Positions 9,114 to 19,900 of a DNA stretch of 64,000 nucleotides are shown here, piece by piece (the stretch's first letter is position 1; every line of letters begins with the position of its first letter). Position numbers and translations under genes: made by a program. The DNA comes from Fuerstiella sp. (lineage in GTDB: Bacteria > Planctomycetota > Planctomycetia > Planctomycetales > Planctomycetaceae), in NCBI GenBank assembly GCA_022843805.1, contig JALHMY010000008.1, positions 62,001-126,000 of the forward strand, written 5' to 3'. The notes below the pieces were generated by a model. It worked only from the letters and a program-made list of their open reading frames with translations. It did not search any database and had not been told where the DNA came from.

Positions 9114-9826
9114 GGAGTGACTGCGTGTGCCGTTTGACTTCGCACCGGACAGCGGACTTTCGTCGTGGAAAACGCCTGAGTAAAGACGATCACATCATCA
9201 AATGGGTCAAGCCTGCGAAACCCTGTTCGATTGATCGGCAGGCCTACAACCTGCTGCCGGATTTTCTGATGATCCGGGAAACTCGCGTGCGCGTTGAGCA
9301 GCCCGGATTTCGAAGCAGGACACTCATCATCGCGACAACGTTGCTCGACGCAGAAGAGGTTACAAGGAGCGATCTTGCAAATCTCTATCGTGCGCGCTGG
9401 AATGCTGAGCTCGATCTGAGGTCTCTCAAGGAAACGATGCAGATGGACATCCTGCGCTGCAAGACGCCGGAGTTAGTTCGAAAGGAAATCTGGACGCATA
9501 TCCTGGCGTACAATCTGATCCGCACGATCATCGCCCAGGCCGCCAGCAAACACGATATGAAACCGCGATCCATCAGCTTCAAAGGAGTGATCCAGACACT
9601 GAATGCCTTCCAGCCGCTGATTGCCTTCCAGGGTGAACGTGACCCTGCTTTCCGTATGTACCTCTACGAGCAAGTCCTTGATGCCATCGCTACCCACCAG
9701 GTTGCTGATCGGCCCGACCCTTTTGAACCTCGCCGAAAAAAACGAAGACCCAAACCTTACGACCGACTGATGAAACCAGGACACGAAGCCAAACGTGATA
9801 TCCTCAAAGGACTTACCGAGAACTAA
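9114..9826 (+). pseudogene. C-terminal part of a second IS4-type transposase
   Basis: An open frame of about 237 residues starts abruptly in mid-domain ('VCRLTSHRTADFRRGKRL') and contains 'RVEQPGFRSRTLIIATTLLD', the catalytic Glu region 'LYRARWNAELDLRSLKETM' and a basic tail. The N-terminal half with both catalytic Asp residues is absent. It cannot be the other end of the remnant at 7091-7535, since that belongs to a different transposase family; a few codons after 9113 still fit the older family before this one begins. This is therefore a chimeric junction of two dead elements. A homologous tail fragment lies at 11960-12070 on the other strand. Confidence 0.85.
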
Positions 9827-9835
9827 GTGCCATTC

Positions 9836-9862
9836 GTCCGACACACCGGAGCAGTCAGGAAT
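9836..9862. repeat. Possible short copy E of the dispersed intergenic repeat
   Basis: 'gtccgacacaccggagcag' just after the transposase fragment equals the core of the copy at 24126-24145 and is close to 27617-27634. The similarity is short, so it may be only a recombination scar. Confidence 0.45.
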
Positions 9863-9998
9863 CTGATTTGCGAGGGTTCGAAATGCCGTCAGAATTCGCA
9901 GTCAAAATGACGACAAACGCCCATCGAGAAAGCTACGAGGAGGGGCCGCGATTCCCGATGTCCAAACGGCACGATTGTCACGGGGCCGCCAACTGCCG

Positions 9999-10500
9999 TC
10001 ACAATACGATCAACGCGAAGATCACAATCGCCAAGATCCCGCCAATTCGCGTGACACCGGATTAGAAGTCTACTTCTCCGTTAAATGCGATGAAAAACAG
10101 GAAGCCATGAATTCCGTAATCCAGCCAGGTGGGCCGTGTTTCGTACCGTTCCGGGTTTATCCACCAAAGCAGAACGTCCGCAGTCCAGACGAGCAGAAAC
10201 ACGTAGTTGAATTACAAGCCTGCGCCGAATTCCCTGCCAATCTGTTGTTTGGACTCTCTCGCTGCACTCTCAATCGCATCCGCGTGGCATCCAGTGACGC
10301 ATGTAGTGAAATGCGGCTCATCACATGAGCCGTCATTGCGATAAAGCCGATTGTCCTCATCGGACGCAGCAGATTTCTCCACCTTCGGCCCCGGCATCCC
10401 GTCAGCGGCAGGCCAACTACGACTGCGTAGCCGATCAATGAGATCCGGGCGGTGTTCAGAGTGATGGAGTTGGTGTCGGGCAGTTCAGGGCCGTTGTGAA
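9999..10500 (-). pseudogene. Decayed gene for a polytopic membrane protein
   Basis: Reading leftward, pieces of one membrane protein appear in shifting frames: 'NTARISLIGYAVVVGLPL', then 'HADAIESAARESKQQIG' and 'REFGAGL', an in-frame TAA where Tyr is expected, then in the same frame 'FNYVFLLVWTADVLLWW', 'INPERYETRPTWLDYGIHGF', 'LFFIAFNGEVDF', another stop, and 'GGILAIVIFALIVL' ending at 9999. The pattern of helices and the WADV..WW and HGFL.F.AFN motifs are familiar from uncharacterised planctomycete membrane proteins. At least two stops and one frameshift make it a pseudogene. The N-terminus is not definable. Confidence 0.7.
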
Positions 10501-10611
10501 CCTGGACAGGGGAAAGGTGGATGACAGGCGGGCGATTATGCAGACAACACGGCGGCGAAAAAGATGACACTGCAGATCGTGAGTGATGTCTTCATCGCAG
10601 CGGTCCCTGCA

Positions 10612-11781
10612 TCAATTACCTGCGAGTTTCCCATAAGCCGAGCCAATAGCATCAACTTTGTCCCATTCATTCGCCAGACCATTCCAGTGGAATACCATGA
10701 CACCGGTGGCAGGACGGCGAGTACCACATTCGATGATGGATGCCGCCTGGTCTGCAGTCACTCGTTCACCCCAGTCCGACATCTGCAGGATCGGCCAGAT
10801 TCTCTTCGTCTCGTCTTCGGTGCCGCGGATGCCCAGTAGTTGACCCAGCATCGTGGTTTGTCGTGCAATCCAGTCGACATCGTTGACGTGGCCAAAGCGA
10901 GCGTGGTAAGGCATGATGCTGAAAATATCCAGATACTTTGACTGTGCCTTCAAATCGATTGCCAGCTTGTGGCGAATGGCCCCACCCAGATCCTCGGGCG
11001 ACCACGGACAATGAAACGTGCCCAACAGTGCTGCAGGACGAACTTCATTCACAATCTCCCGGTATTGCCGAACCCAGTCTGCAAAGACCTGACAGCGGAA
11101 ATCCGTCCAGGCATCCCGATGTTCGCCCAGCAACACTTTCGCTGCCTGAATCGTGTTATCCGGCAACTCGATTCCGGTGTTCTGTGTGAACTGCTGCAGA
11201 GCCAATGAGCAGAAATCCGTGTCCGGGAGATTCGGTTCAGCCTGTTCCCAACTGGCGTGGCTGTGGTGGTAGTCCAGCCAGATTCCGTCGATGGCAAATT
11301 CCGCCAGCACCCGCCGAAATTCATCCATCCGGTCTTTGCGATACCCAGCGTGAAATGGACTCACCCCCTGCCATCCGTTGGGAGCCGGTGACGGAAGGCC
11401 ATCAGTACCAATCGGGGCGGCATCCGGGTGATCCTTTAGGAATGCTGCCGAATGCATCGAATTAAACTCTGCAAAGACCTTCAGGCCGAGCTTATGGTAG
11501 CGGTCGATTTCTTCGGCCTTGAGACTGCCTGACCCAACCCAGATGGCATTGATCCCGTACTTCGACGGAGTTTCTCCCTTTTCGAGGATCTGACTGAGAT
11601 AACCTCCATAAAGACCTCGAATCCGGATCCACGGTCGAGCCTCGGCAGACAAACTCATGCCGCAAGCCCCCGTTGACAAAGCTCCTGAGGCTGCTGCAGC
11701 AATCCCGCCCGCGCAAATCCTGAGCGATTCCCGACGAGATAATCCAGATTCATTAGTGTGCCGCAAGGTTTCATTTGTCAT
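10612..11781 (-). CDS. Tat-exported TIM-barrel protein, putative glycoside hydrolase
   Basis: 389 residues. A twin-arginine leader is clear: 'SRRESLRICAGGIAAAASG' at residues 15-33. The mature part reads like a (beta/alpha)8 barrel of the uncharacterised glycoside-hydrolase-like group: 'GLKVFAEFNSMH' (strand 3 region), 'EFAIDGIWLDYHH' with Asp/His at a strand end, 'ALLGTFHCPW', 'DIFSIMPYHARFG' and 'IWPILQMSDW'. Acidic and aromatic residues cluster at strand ends as in sugar-cleaving enzymes, but no specific substrate can be named. It is an intact gene in a decayed neighbourhood. The leader indicates folding in the cytoplasm before export. Confidence 0.7.
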   Translation of the reverse strand: MTNETLRHTNESGLSRRESLRICAGGIAAAASGALSTGACGMSLSAEARPWIRIRGLYGGYLSQILEKGETPSKYGINAIWVGSGSLKAEEIDRYHKLGLKVFAEFNSMHSAAFLKDHPDAAPIGTDGLPSPAPNGWQGVSPFHAGYRKDRMDEFRRVLAEFAIDGIWLDYHHSHASWEQAEPNLPDTDFCSLALQQFTQNTGIELPDNTIQAAKVLLGEHRDAWTDFRCQVFADWVRQYREIVNEVRPAALLGTFHCPWSPEDLGGAIRHKLAIDLKAQSKYLDIFSIMPYHARFGHVNDVDWIARQTTMLGQLLGIRGTEDETKRIWPILQMSDWGERVTADQAASIIECGTRRPATGVMVFHWNGLANEWDKVDAIGSAYGKLAGN

Positions 11782-11959
11782 GGTTGTTGCCCAATCAAAT
11801 CCGACAAGACAGAAATGCTTAGGTCAGAATTCTACGGATGTTTGAACAGCGACCGCAAGTTGCAGCCGATCAGCACGACACAGTTCGCTCTGAGGAAGCG
11901 TGCATTCTCCGGCCACGCGAGCCCCTGAGAACGCATTGGGCGATATCGCGTCGTGGCAT

Positions 11960-12070
11960 AAGTAGTTCGTGTTTGGCCTGATGTATTGGCTTCATAAGCT
12001 CGTCCGCTTCTCTGGAATTTCGTTTTCGTGTTTTCGGTTCGAAACGATCGGGGCGATCTTGCCGTAAATG
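11960..12070 (-). pseudogene. Small remnant of an IS4-type transposase C-terminus
   Basis: About 37 codons read 'LRQDRPDRFEPKTRKRN', then 'ADELMKPIHQAKHELL'. They align with the tail of the fragment at 9114-9826 ('VADRPDPFEPRRKKRR', 'YDRLMKPGHEAKRDIL'). Nothing else of the gene remains in the 11782-12194 gap, which otherwise shows no gene. Confidence 0.7.
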
Positions 12071-12194
12071 GTGCCGGTGCAGGCAACATTGTACGAAAGA
12101 GAAGGGTGTCGCCGTTTGTTGTTGTGATTCAGCAACTTGTACATTGACTAGTGTGCCATTCGTCACATCGATTGACCGATCAGTTTTCGAGAAA

Positions 12195-13925
12195 TCATGA
12201 CGAACAGCTCACGTACGACAATCCGCCGACCTTAAAGAACTCAGACGGCTTCAGTCTATAGTATTTCCCCTCCACGTCCTTCGACTGCTCGGCGTACGGC
12301 TGCGTCATAACTTGCTGCAGCTCCAGAACGAGAGCGTAGTTCCCCGCGGTCGCTTGCTGATACGCAGGCACAACAAACCACTCTCGCAAACTGTATTTTG
12401 GGTTGACGAGTTTCATCTGCCTGGAGAGCTCCTCACGAGAGTGGGTTGGAGCAGCATTCGCGTCGGTCGTGCTGGCGCAGCCGATGAGAGATTTCCATTT
12501 TGTGAGCCAATCGGACCAGCGATTGTCCATCCCTTCGCGGTCGTTGTAGAAGCTTTTTTTGAGTGGGCCAATGTCGTTTGGTACCGTTGAGAGCTCGCGG
12601 AAGAAGATGGTGTAGTCGACAGGAGTTTGCACCATGAGCGTTTCGAGCTCACTGAACAACGCCGCGTGAAAAGTGCCAAGTCCAAGCTTGGCAGCCCACA
12701 TCCTCTCCATGTGCGATTGCATCACTTTCGGAAAGTCATTTCGAATCTCGTCGAACTGTCGAAGACAATCCTGATGCGACGTCAGCAGCGGACGCAACGC
12801 CGTCCAAAACATGTGGAAATTGCGTTCCGCTGCCTCTGGTTGGTTCAGGAAGGAGAAGTGATGTCCGCCACCCGTCCATGGCTGGTAGCGCGGGTTGAAC
12901 TCATCACAGAATCCGAATGGACCGTAGTCGAGTGTGAAGCCACCGGCCGCGCAGTTGTCGCTGTTGAAGTTTCCCTGGCAGTAGCCGACGCGGATCCAGT
13001 TCGCCACCAGCGACGTAAGGCGGCTGCGGAACTCGTGCGCGAGCAACACCACTTGTTCGGCGGTGGTTAGTTTCTTGTCGATGACGTCACCGTACTCACG
13101 ATCGATCAAGTGCAACACAATCTTCTCAAGCTCCTCCAGCGCTTTCGAGTGTTCCTTCTTGCGGGCACGGCGACCGAAGAGCTCGAGTTGGCCGACCCGG
13201 ATGAACGACGGTGCGACGCGCGTCGAGATGGCGACTGCCTCCGATATAAACATGTCGGGATCCTGCGAACGCGATCCCTCCGAGTACCACGGCCGCCTGA
13301 CCTTCTCCGTTTTTGAAACGTACAAACTCAGAGACCGTGATGTTGGCACACCGAGCGCGTGCATGTGCTCCTGTGCCAGGAACTCCCGGACACTCGACCG
13401 CAGGACGGCGCGACCGTCCGCGCCGCGGCAGTAGGGCGTCCGGCCGCCACCTTTCAGCTGCATTTCCCAGCGTCGACCGTTGATGACGGCCTCAAGCACG
13501 GAAACTGCGCGACCGTCGCCGTATCCGTTGCCGGTTTGGAATGGGCACTGCTGGTAATATTCGGTGCCGTAGATCGAAAGTGCGTACCCACACGCCCAAC
13601 CGACGTTGCGCATCGGCGCCGGAACTTGCGAGATGTCGCCGGAGAACATGCGGACGAAGTCGGCCAACTGCGCCATGCTGTCGGCGAAGCCAAGTTCGCA
13701 AAAAAACGTTTTGCTGTGCGCGACGTACTCGGGGTCTTTGATTGGCGTGGGATTGACGGGGACATAGTGGCCCGCGAAGACTTGTCGCGGCGCGTGGTCG
13801 ACTCCGTTTGCTTTCGCGTCAGGATCGCAGTTGAGAGTGTCCATGAGCGAGTAGTTTGCCAGCTTTGCAAGGTCGTCGAGCGTCGCAACGGTTGGGGAGG
13901 TTTCCTGGGACAGTCGATTTGGCAT
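12195..13925 (-). CDS. selO: Protein adenylyltransferase SelO (YdiU family)
   Basis: A pseudokinase-fold enzyme that transfers AMP from ATP to Ser/Thr/Tyr residues of proteins. Family marks in order: '[13 protein letters not shown]', '[14 protein letters not shown]' (nucleotide loop), '[18 protein letters not shown]' (N-lobe Lys), 'NFNSDN' for the usual NTDN metal site, and '[14 protein letters not shown]'. The residues before the metal site read CQG where HG is usual. The tail ends Val-Ser-Cys-Ser-Ser, matching the C-terminal Cys motif that holds selenocysteine in animal SelO; no TGA recoding is involved. ATG 13925, preceded by 'gaggtg', is preferred over TTG 13958, giving 576 residues, slightly longer than typical. 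Possible role in oxidative-stress control, from known family members. Confidence 0.93.
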   Translation of the reverse strand: MPNRLSQETSPTVATLDDLAKLANYSLMDTLNCDPDAKANGVDHAPRQVFAGHYVPVNPTPIKDPEYVAHSKTFFCELGFADSMAQLADFVRMFSGDISQVPAPMRNVGWACGYALSIYGTEYYQQCPFQTGNGYGDGRAVSVLEAVINGRRWEMQLKGGGRTPYCRGADGRAVLRSSVREFLAQEHMHALGVPTSRSLSLYVSKTEKVRRPWYSEGSRSQDPDMFISEAVAISTRVAPSFIRVGQLELFGRRARKKEHSKALEELEKIVLHLIDREYGDVIDKKLTTAEQVVLLAHEFRSRLTSLVANWIRVGYCQGNFNSDNCAAGGFTLDYGPFGFCDEFNPRYQPWTGGGHHFSFLNQPEAAERNFHMFWTALRPLLTSHQDCLRQFDEIRNDFPKVMQSHMERMWAAKLGLGTFHAALFSELETLMVQTPVDYTIFFRELSTVPNDIGPLKKSFYNDREGMDNRWSDWLTKWKSLIGCASTTDANAAPTHSREELSRQMKLVNPKYSLREWFVVPAYQQATAGNYALVLELQQVMTQPYAEQSKDVEGKYYRLKPSEFFKVGGLSYVSCSS

Positions 13926-14178
13926 AGGGGCACCTCTAAAAATGGATCGTCCGCACAATCTGTGGGTAAAAAGTTCGATTCTATGCCGTGTCGTGGACTG
14001 TTGTAAACAGCCGTGGTGTGACCTCAGCTCTGGCTCAGCAAACGGGGCTGGCCGACACGTTGATGGGAATGTTCAGGGGGAACAGGTACTGAAGTTTCTG
14101 AAACCAGGAGCATTCTGAGGCGTGTTCAGCAGGCTGATGTTTCTTCACGACATTTGTCCCGGAACGAGCCACTTCAGA

Positions 14179-14400
14179 ATGCAACTCAAGACTATCCTGA
14201 ACGCGGTTGAAAAACACAAGTTGTTTGTCTTTGGCGAAGCCAGATGGAGCAAAAACAAGAAGGCACGCGAGATCGAATTTGACGTTCAGCCCCGGAAAAA
14301 TTCCAGACCAGTCTGTTCGGGCTGCAACAAGCAGCGTCCGGGGTACGATCGTCTTGCCGCCCGGCGATTTGAATATGTGCCGTTGTGGGCGGTTACGACT
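14179..14400 (+). pseudogene. N-terminal fragment of an ISL3-type transposase
   Basis: The frame from ATG 14179 gives 'MQLKTILNAVEKHKLFVFGE', then 'KNSRPVCSGCNKQRPGYDRL' and 'RRFEYVPLWAVTT'. This is the start of an ISL3 transposase with the first Cys pair of its zinc-binding region. The second Cys pair and the whole catalytic domain are missing; after about 14400 the frame continues open but with unrelated sequence. No terminal repeats were found. Confidence 0.75.
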
Positions 14401-14589
14401 GTGCATAAGGGCGATCTGTACGCCCCGAGCAGTACAATGATCAATCTGCGAGAGAGGATTTCGGAACGCGATTGTGTGCTCACAAGTCTAATACAGCCTG
14501 GAGAGATTCAGAACGCGGTGGTGGATCGCGACACCGCGCCGCTGATGATCGCGTTCGCATTGCGAGGCTGATCGTAGAGGTCGGTGGGC

Positions 14590-14945
14590 AGGCGATACTC
14601 GGTGACTCCCTGCTGAAACGGAGCTTCCGCGACCGGGGCTGCATCCGGATGGGGGCTACGGCGGTTCCTGAAACGGACACATCCCAGAGCCGACTGACGC
14701 TGTAAGTCCCCGCGCCGATCTCCAGTCGATCGCCGGCAACAAGTCCTTCGATGGCCTTGACCAGCGTATCTCCGTTCTGCCTGTCATTGGCATTCGGCAG
14801 AGCGATGGCCTTGATAATTCGCTTTGGATGGACTGATGCCCAGGGCGGATCGTAATCGCCAGCAAACGTTTTTTGCCTGTATCAGCAGCACGACAAACGA
14901 ACACAATAATGCGCTCGTCAGATGTCGAGAATGTTGGTTTTGCAT
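14590..14945 (-). pseudogene. Frameshifted 5' end of a secreted beta-helix protein gene
   Basis: ATG 14945 starts a signal peptide ('SALLCSFVVLLIQA'). After a run of six T (plus strand 14870-14875) a second frame continues: 'KTFAGDYDPPWASVHPKRI', 'LVKAIEGLVAGDRLEIGAGT' and 'YSVSRLWDVSVSGTAVAPI'. This is the usual opening of right-handed parallel beta-helix proteins (pectate-lyase-like folds). A one-base indel in the homopolymer joins the two, and the reading then fades near 14590. The remaining coils are gone, so the gene is truncated as well as frameshifted, and the frameshift itself could be a sequencing error. Confidence 0.65.
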
Positions 14946-15053
14946 TGAGGGACTTTCTTGCTGAAAACGGACCACAACCTCGGTTCATCAACCGGTCGTT
15001 GCAGGCCAATTTCCCTGGTCAACACTTATGAATCAGAACCGGCTTCAAATGTA

Positions 15054-16106
15054 CTATCGAGGTGGAATGTATCCGGCAGGCGGGGTCACGACTTCGAAAT
15101 CGGAGCCTTTGACTTTTCGCAGTTCTTCGTGCATTTCGGGAATTCGCTCATCCGGGGCAATCGAGACGGCCCAGTCAATACCGTTGTCGGCGTTGAGCAT
15201 CCCGTACCTCTTCAAGGCTTCCAAAACAGTCTTCGCGGCGGGCGAAAACTTCGACGTATCAAAATCTTTACGAAGCCGGAATCGTTCGCCCATTCGAGGA
15301 AGGTTTTCATCGGTTTTGCTGCTCGCGAAATGTGTGGCAGGGTAAACACAGGCTCGGCGCGTGTTCCTGAAGGTGACTCGCAGCGCGTGTTCGATCTTTC
15401 CACGCTGCAACTCATCGTAGCGAACGATTGATGGGAAAATGGGGAGGCCCGCAGCATCAGAACTGGTCCAACCGTCGGGCCTGAGTTTGTTGGACGCGAG
15501 ATCGAATATCGACGCCTGCTCTGCCGTCCAGCCTGTATCGGTTTTGGTGAGTCGATAGAACTCGTACAGCTTGCGATTAACGGGATCCACGACAATCCCG
15601 TGCCGATCTGCATTGAGGTCTGGTTGGCCGCGCTGGACGTCATTGAGGGAGAGACTTCGCGTATTTGCGTCGCGTTGAAAAGTCGCCGGCCAACCTTCGA
15701 TGGGTGTGTTTGCGGGCACCGGATACGGGCCTTCGTCCGACTCACCGGAATACTTCAACAACTTCACGTCCAGCTTTTCCTGGTTCGGCGGGACAAGCAC
15801 GAACCCCATGTCCGGGTTGCATCGCAACGGTTTGTCGCTGCCGATGGTTTTGATCATGGCTGCTGAGTTCGAGGCCAGCGGCCACGTATCAACAGGAATG
15901 TTCCAGGGATTGTCTGGAGGAAATATCTCCAGCGCGGAAAGAATGGCGTCGGCTGCTTCTGAATTGAACAGAACTGGTTCGCGAATTGCAGGCATCTCCG
16001 CAGCCTTCAACCGGGCAAGTCGATCTTTGTCGACGATGACGCCAGGAGATTCCGCAACGGCAGTCACGCATATAGAAATGGCCATGAGGCAGAAAAGATA
16101 TCGCAT
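15054..16106 (-). CDS. Secreted conserved protein of unknown function
   Basis: 350 residues with a clear signal peptide (MRYLFCLMAISICVTAVAES, cleavage after AVA or AES). Conserved-looking blocks are 'IFPPDNPWNIPVD', 'DRHGIVVDPVNRKLYEFY', 'DGWTSSDAAGLPIFPSIVRY', 'IEHALRVTF', 'YPATHFAS' and 'ALKRYGMLNADNGIDWAVS'. I recall the combination of a 'GWTS.DAAGLP' block and an 'ADNG' block from secreted proteins of several phyla without an assigned activity. The His/Asp-rich blocks suggest a hydrolytic or binding surface, but this is a guess. The gene stands alone, and 14945-15053 upstream of its stop is empty. Confidence 0.65.
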   Translation of the reverse strand: MRYLFCLMAISICVTAVAESPGVIVDKDRLARLKAAEMPAIREPVLFNSEAADAILSALEIFPPDNPWNIPVDTWPLASNSAAMIKTIGSDKPLRCNPDMGFVLVPPNQEKLDVKLLKYSGESDEGPYPVPANTPIEGWPATFQRDANTRSLSLNDVQRGQPDLNADRHGIVVDPVNRKLYEFYRLTKTDTGWTAEQASIFDLASNKLRPDGWTSSDAAGLPIFPSIVRYDELQRGKIEHALRVTFRNTRRACVYPATHFASSKTDENLPRMGERFRLRKDFDTSKFSPAAKTVLEALKRYGMLNADNGIDWAVSIAPDERIPEMHEELRKVKGSDFEVVTPPAGYIPPR

Positions 16107-16945
16107 CGTTGACTACTCCATGGTTACTTTCATGCACTGACCGACGGTCGCTCGACCGAATTCATCAAATTTCATCTCAGCGGCTTCTACGGGAGGACTT
16201 TTGAAATCGTGAATTCGTAGCCGTTTCGAGTGTTTTTTATCTTCGTTCCAGGTGATTTACCAGATGACGACATCTGCTTGTGCGTTTAAGTAACAGTCAT
16301 TTACTGGTTGGCCGCCAACGGGGTCGGAGACAACGAGGACACAGCACTTTGTTGACACGCTGATTTGGGTTTGTTTACTCCTGCCGTCTGTTTGATAGAG
16401 TTTGCTGTTGAAGTTGAGGTGAATTATGGCGAGGTTGGCTCGTGTGGAGGTGTTTGCTGCAGACGAAATCGCCATCGTGCATGTGATGAATCGCTGGGTG
16501 GCACATCCTGTATAGGCTGTGTTGCGAAGCAACAAGAATCAGCAGTTCACACGTTGAATTTTCACGGCATTCTGGCTTCCAGAAGAGAGTACTGCGTCGT
16601 ACGCGGGTAAATGCAGCGAACAGCTTCCACGACTCGCGATTGGCGGGAGCCTGAACCTGCACCAGCCGGCTATCGCGTGTTTCTGAAAATTCGCACAGGA
16701 AAATGGTCTCCCGCAAGGACTAACATTGGAATTCTGGTGCTTCGTGAGGTCTCGATCCCTTTCCAGTGATGGAATCAGCTGCGATGAACCAACGTCAGGA
16801 ATCATGATCGTCGCAGCTGTATTGCCTGCAGTCCAAAGGACCGTTCCTTACTCCACCGGCTCGACCCTGATCGTCAATCACAATCCACGTCTCGGACCTC
16901 GAAGCAATCCGATCACGGTTGAGGGCAGCGAATCATGACCCCATC
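16107..16945. other. Gene-free stretch, nothing recognised
   Basis: 839 bases between two leftward genes. Open frames here are short, overlap one another on both strands, lack good ribosome-binding sites and give Cys/Arg-rich translations without known motifs. The segment directly upstream of 16106 should hold the promoter of the secreted protein gene, but I see no confident promoter, repeat or terminator. Confidence 0.5.
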
Positions 16946-19900
16946 TCAGTTGCCGATGTCTGTTGATTTATGCAAGTTCACCTCCAGCGTCAGAGTTTTC
17001 TCTGATCGTTCCAGCCGCCGTTCCACAATTCGCACCGATTTTTGCGCATCCAGCACGTTCACGATGGCAGGAATGTGCTGTTGCTCGCCTAGTCCAAACG
17101 GCAGATCGGCATTTTGAATCTGATCGTCTTTCCCATAGCCCAGCTGCAGCTTCGCTGTCATTCCATCGTCTGACGGTTTGACCTGAAACTGAATTGTGTG
17201 ACGCCCCGCGGCAAGCTTTTGCTCCAAAATCTGCGGATCGCCAGTTGCCTGAGGAATCGAAACGCGAACAACGGCTTCATACCCCTGAGGCACAACGGTA
17301 TTCCAGCTGTACCAATGGTCGTATTCGCGGATGCCTCCCGAAAGAACCATCTGATCGGCTTTGGGATTCAATGCAGAAAAGTCTTCTGACCACTCCACGT
17401 CGACTTTGTAGAGCGGACGACCGTCGACGGACTGTGCCGCTGCACCGAAGAACCGATTCCTGTCGCCGTCCCAGAAAATCGTGCCATTGACCGCCACACC
17501 TTCGGCCGTCACCCCGACAGTTTGCCCAGCATATTCGTTTCGGCTGTCCGGGAATTCGAAGTTCAGGTCACCGTGACGAGTGATCTTTTCCGGGCCGTTC
17601 GACCATGAGTTTGAATTCGCATAGTGATAATACTTCAAAGAGGAAACTAGCGGTTCACCAATGCGATAGTACACGCTTTGGTATACGAAAGGCCCGTTCT
17701 CCTGAAACCGTTGCACTCGCACGAACCAGTCTTCTTCAGGGCCAAGGCACAGAATATCAGTACTGTCGGGACTGCCGGCACCAGTCGTTCCAATCTCCCC
17801 ACCAAGTGCTGCGACAGGTTTTCCATCGGAATCAAAGACGAAGACACACTCCGGAAGATTATTCATATTTTCTTCGTCTTTTCGAGTTCCATTCGCCGGG
17901 CGAACTCTAGCTCCAACCAGTGCGAACAAAGATTCTCCACTGGGAATCAGATGAACTCGAGCACCCTTCAATTCCTGTCCAAATCGTCCCTCATCCAGAA
18001 GCTCTACAGGCTCAGGCTGGTTTGATTTCGCCGCCGACAAAAGCTGCCGCAGAATTGCCAGGCTGGGCTTTTTGACCATCGACTGCAGCAACTGTCCGTT
18101 GTTCGCTCCATTCAGAATCTCGTTGAGTGATCCGTACTTTGCTCGGCCACGCCGATCGGTTTTTGGATCAGGGACAATCGCAATGAGCCCTGAATCTGAC
18201 TTAAGCGGAGCATCCACCAGTTCGCCATTCACCCACAGCTTGCTGGTTTGCAGATTGACCGCGAGCCGAATTCGCTCAACGTTCTGTGAATCAATGACGC
18301 TCGGAATCTGCAAAGTCACCCGGCCATCTTTGTCAGTGCTGGCAGTCTGCGCTGCACCGAATCGCTGAGTGCTCCATTGTTGCCAGTTCTTTTCGCCCAC
18401 TCGCATTTCTGCCAGAGCAACGGAGACATCTGGCAGCGGACTACCTTCGTTATCGACGACCAATATTTCCCGTTCAACGACAGGCTGATCGCGCTCCAGA
18501 TAAATGGTAGCCTCGAGGGTCTCACCTGCGACAAGATCGACATAACCTTCGCGGCGATCATCGAGTGTCGGAAATAACGGAGATCGCGGCAAAACGAATC
18601 CAGCGGCCGTCACCTGGTACCCTTCTCGGACACCACCGGGCAAGTTTCGAATCTTCACGTGGCCAACTTTGTCAGACTTCGCACGAAGGAATGATCGTTC
18701 GGCCCATGCTCTCTCTTTCGTTCTGATGGCGTCTCGTGGCGTTTTTGCAGCCTGGCCATTTAATCCCGCAAACGCCGGGATCTCCCAGAACAGATCGTGA
18801 ACCAGACTCGCATTCTGATATGACTCCGAGCCAGGGATGAACAACTTGCCATTAATGAAGATGCCATTGGGGCTGAAGCTCACGGACGCTTCCGGCACCG
18901 GATTTCCGGAGGGATCAAGAATTCGAAAATCACAGGACGCGGTTGGACCGCATTTGACAGTGAACTCCACATGCTCCGCATTCATTGGCACCAGATGAGG
19001 CCACATCCCGCGATGCTCGACGTACTGTTTCAGGCCTTCAAGGATGTTTTCGTTGCCACTGTCCTGAGCCTGAATCGTTGCCGCCAGTTCCTCAATCGGC
19101 GGATTGACGGACATAAACCCGTCCACAACGACATGGATCTGTGCGAGACCTCCCGCTGGAACGGATTCAAATGTAAACGTCCCGTCTGGTTGAACCGCGG
19201 CAGAATCCTGCCATGTCCAGGGATTCCTCCATGAGCCTTCAATGAGTTCATACCGTTCATCACGCATCGGAAAACTGAGGATCTTATTCGGTCCTTCGAC
19301 CACCATCAGCTGGACGTATCCCTCGCCGATTGGTCGAGGCACCGAATCATCCAAACGCCCGGTGAACTTTGTTCCGGGTTTCAGTACGACCTCCAGAACA
19401 CCGTCTGGTCCCGCCTGAGCTTCCGCCACATCAATCAGGTCACTGAACAGGAACGGACTGTTCTCCTGAGCCGTGACGACTCGCATTAACCGTCTCTTAA
19501 AATCCACTGCCGGAGATTTGAAAGTCCCGTCTTCCTGAAGCACAAACTCGCGTCCCCAGAGTCTGGATTCTGCCAGCAATGGCACAGCTTTGCGAAGGAC
19601 GTTACCGGACTCATCAACGGCTCGTACATGAACGACCCGGCCACGTTTGAGACGAATAACTGACTCACCGGTCGCCTGTTGCGTGTCACTGAATTCACCG
19701 AATCCATCGGCCTTCACAGTCACAATGACGTTGTCGGATTCGCCGGGAGCCTCAACCTGCACAACTCCCTTATCATCGGTTTTCTCGGAGAGTAGTCCAT
19801 CTATGTAGAAACTTTTTTCACTGTCATGCTGAAACTGAAGTCGAACCTCGGCACCAGCGACGGGCTGCTCATTTTCGTCAAGTACCTGAATCGAGCGCTG

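Noticed and set aside
16257-16938. Several 60-110-codon frames on both strands
   Set aside because: Overlapping frames, Cys/Arg-rich translations, no ribosome-binding sites, no motifs.
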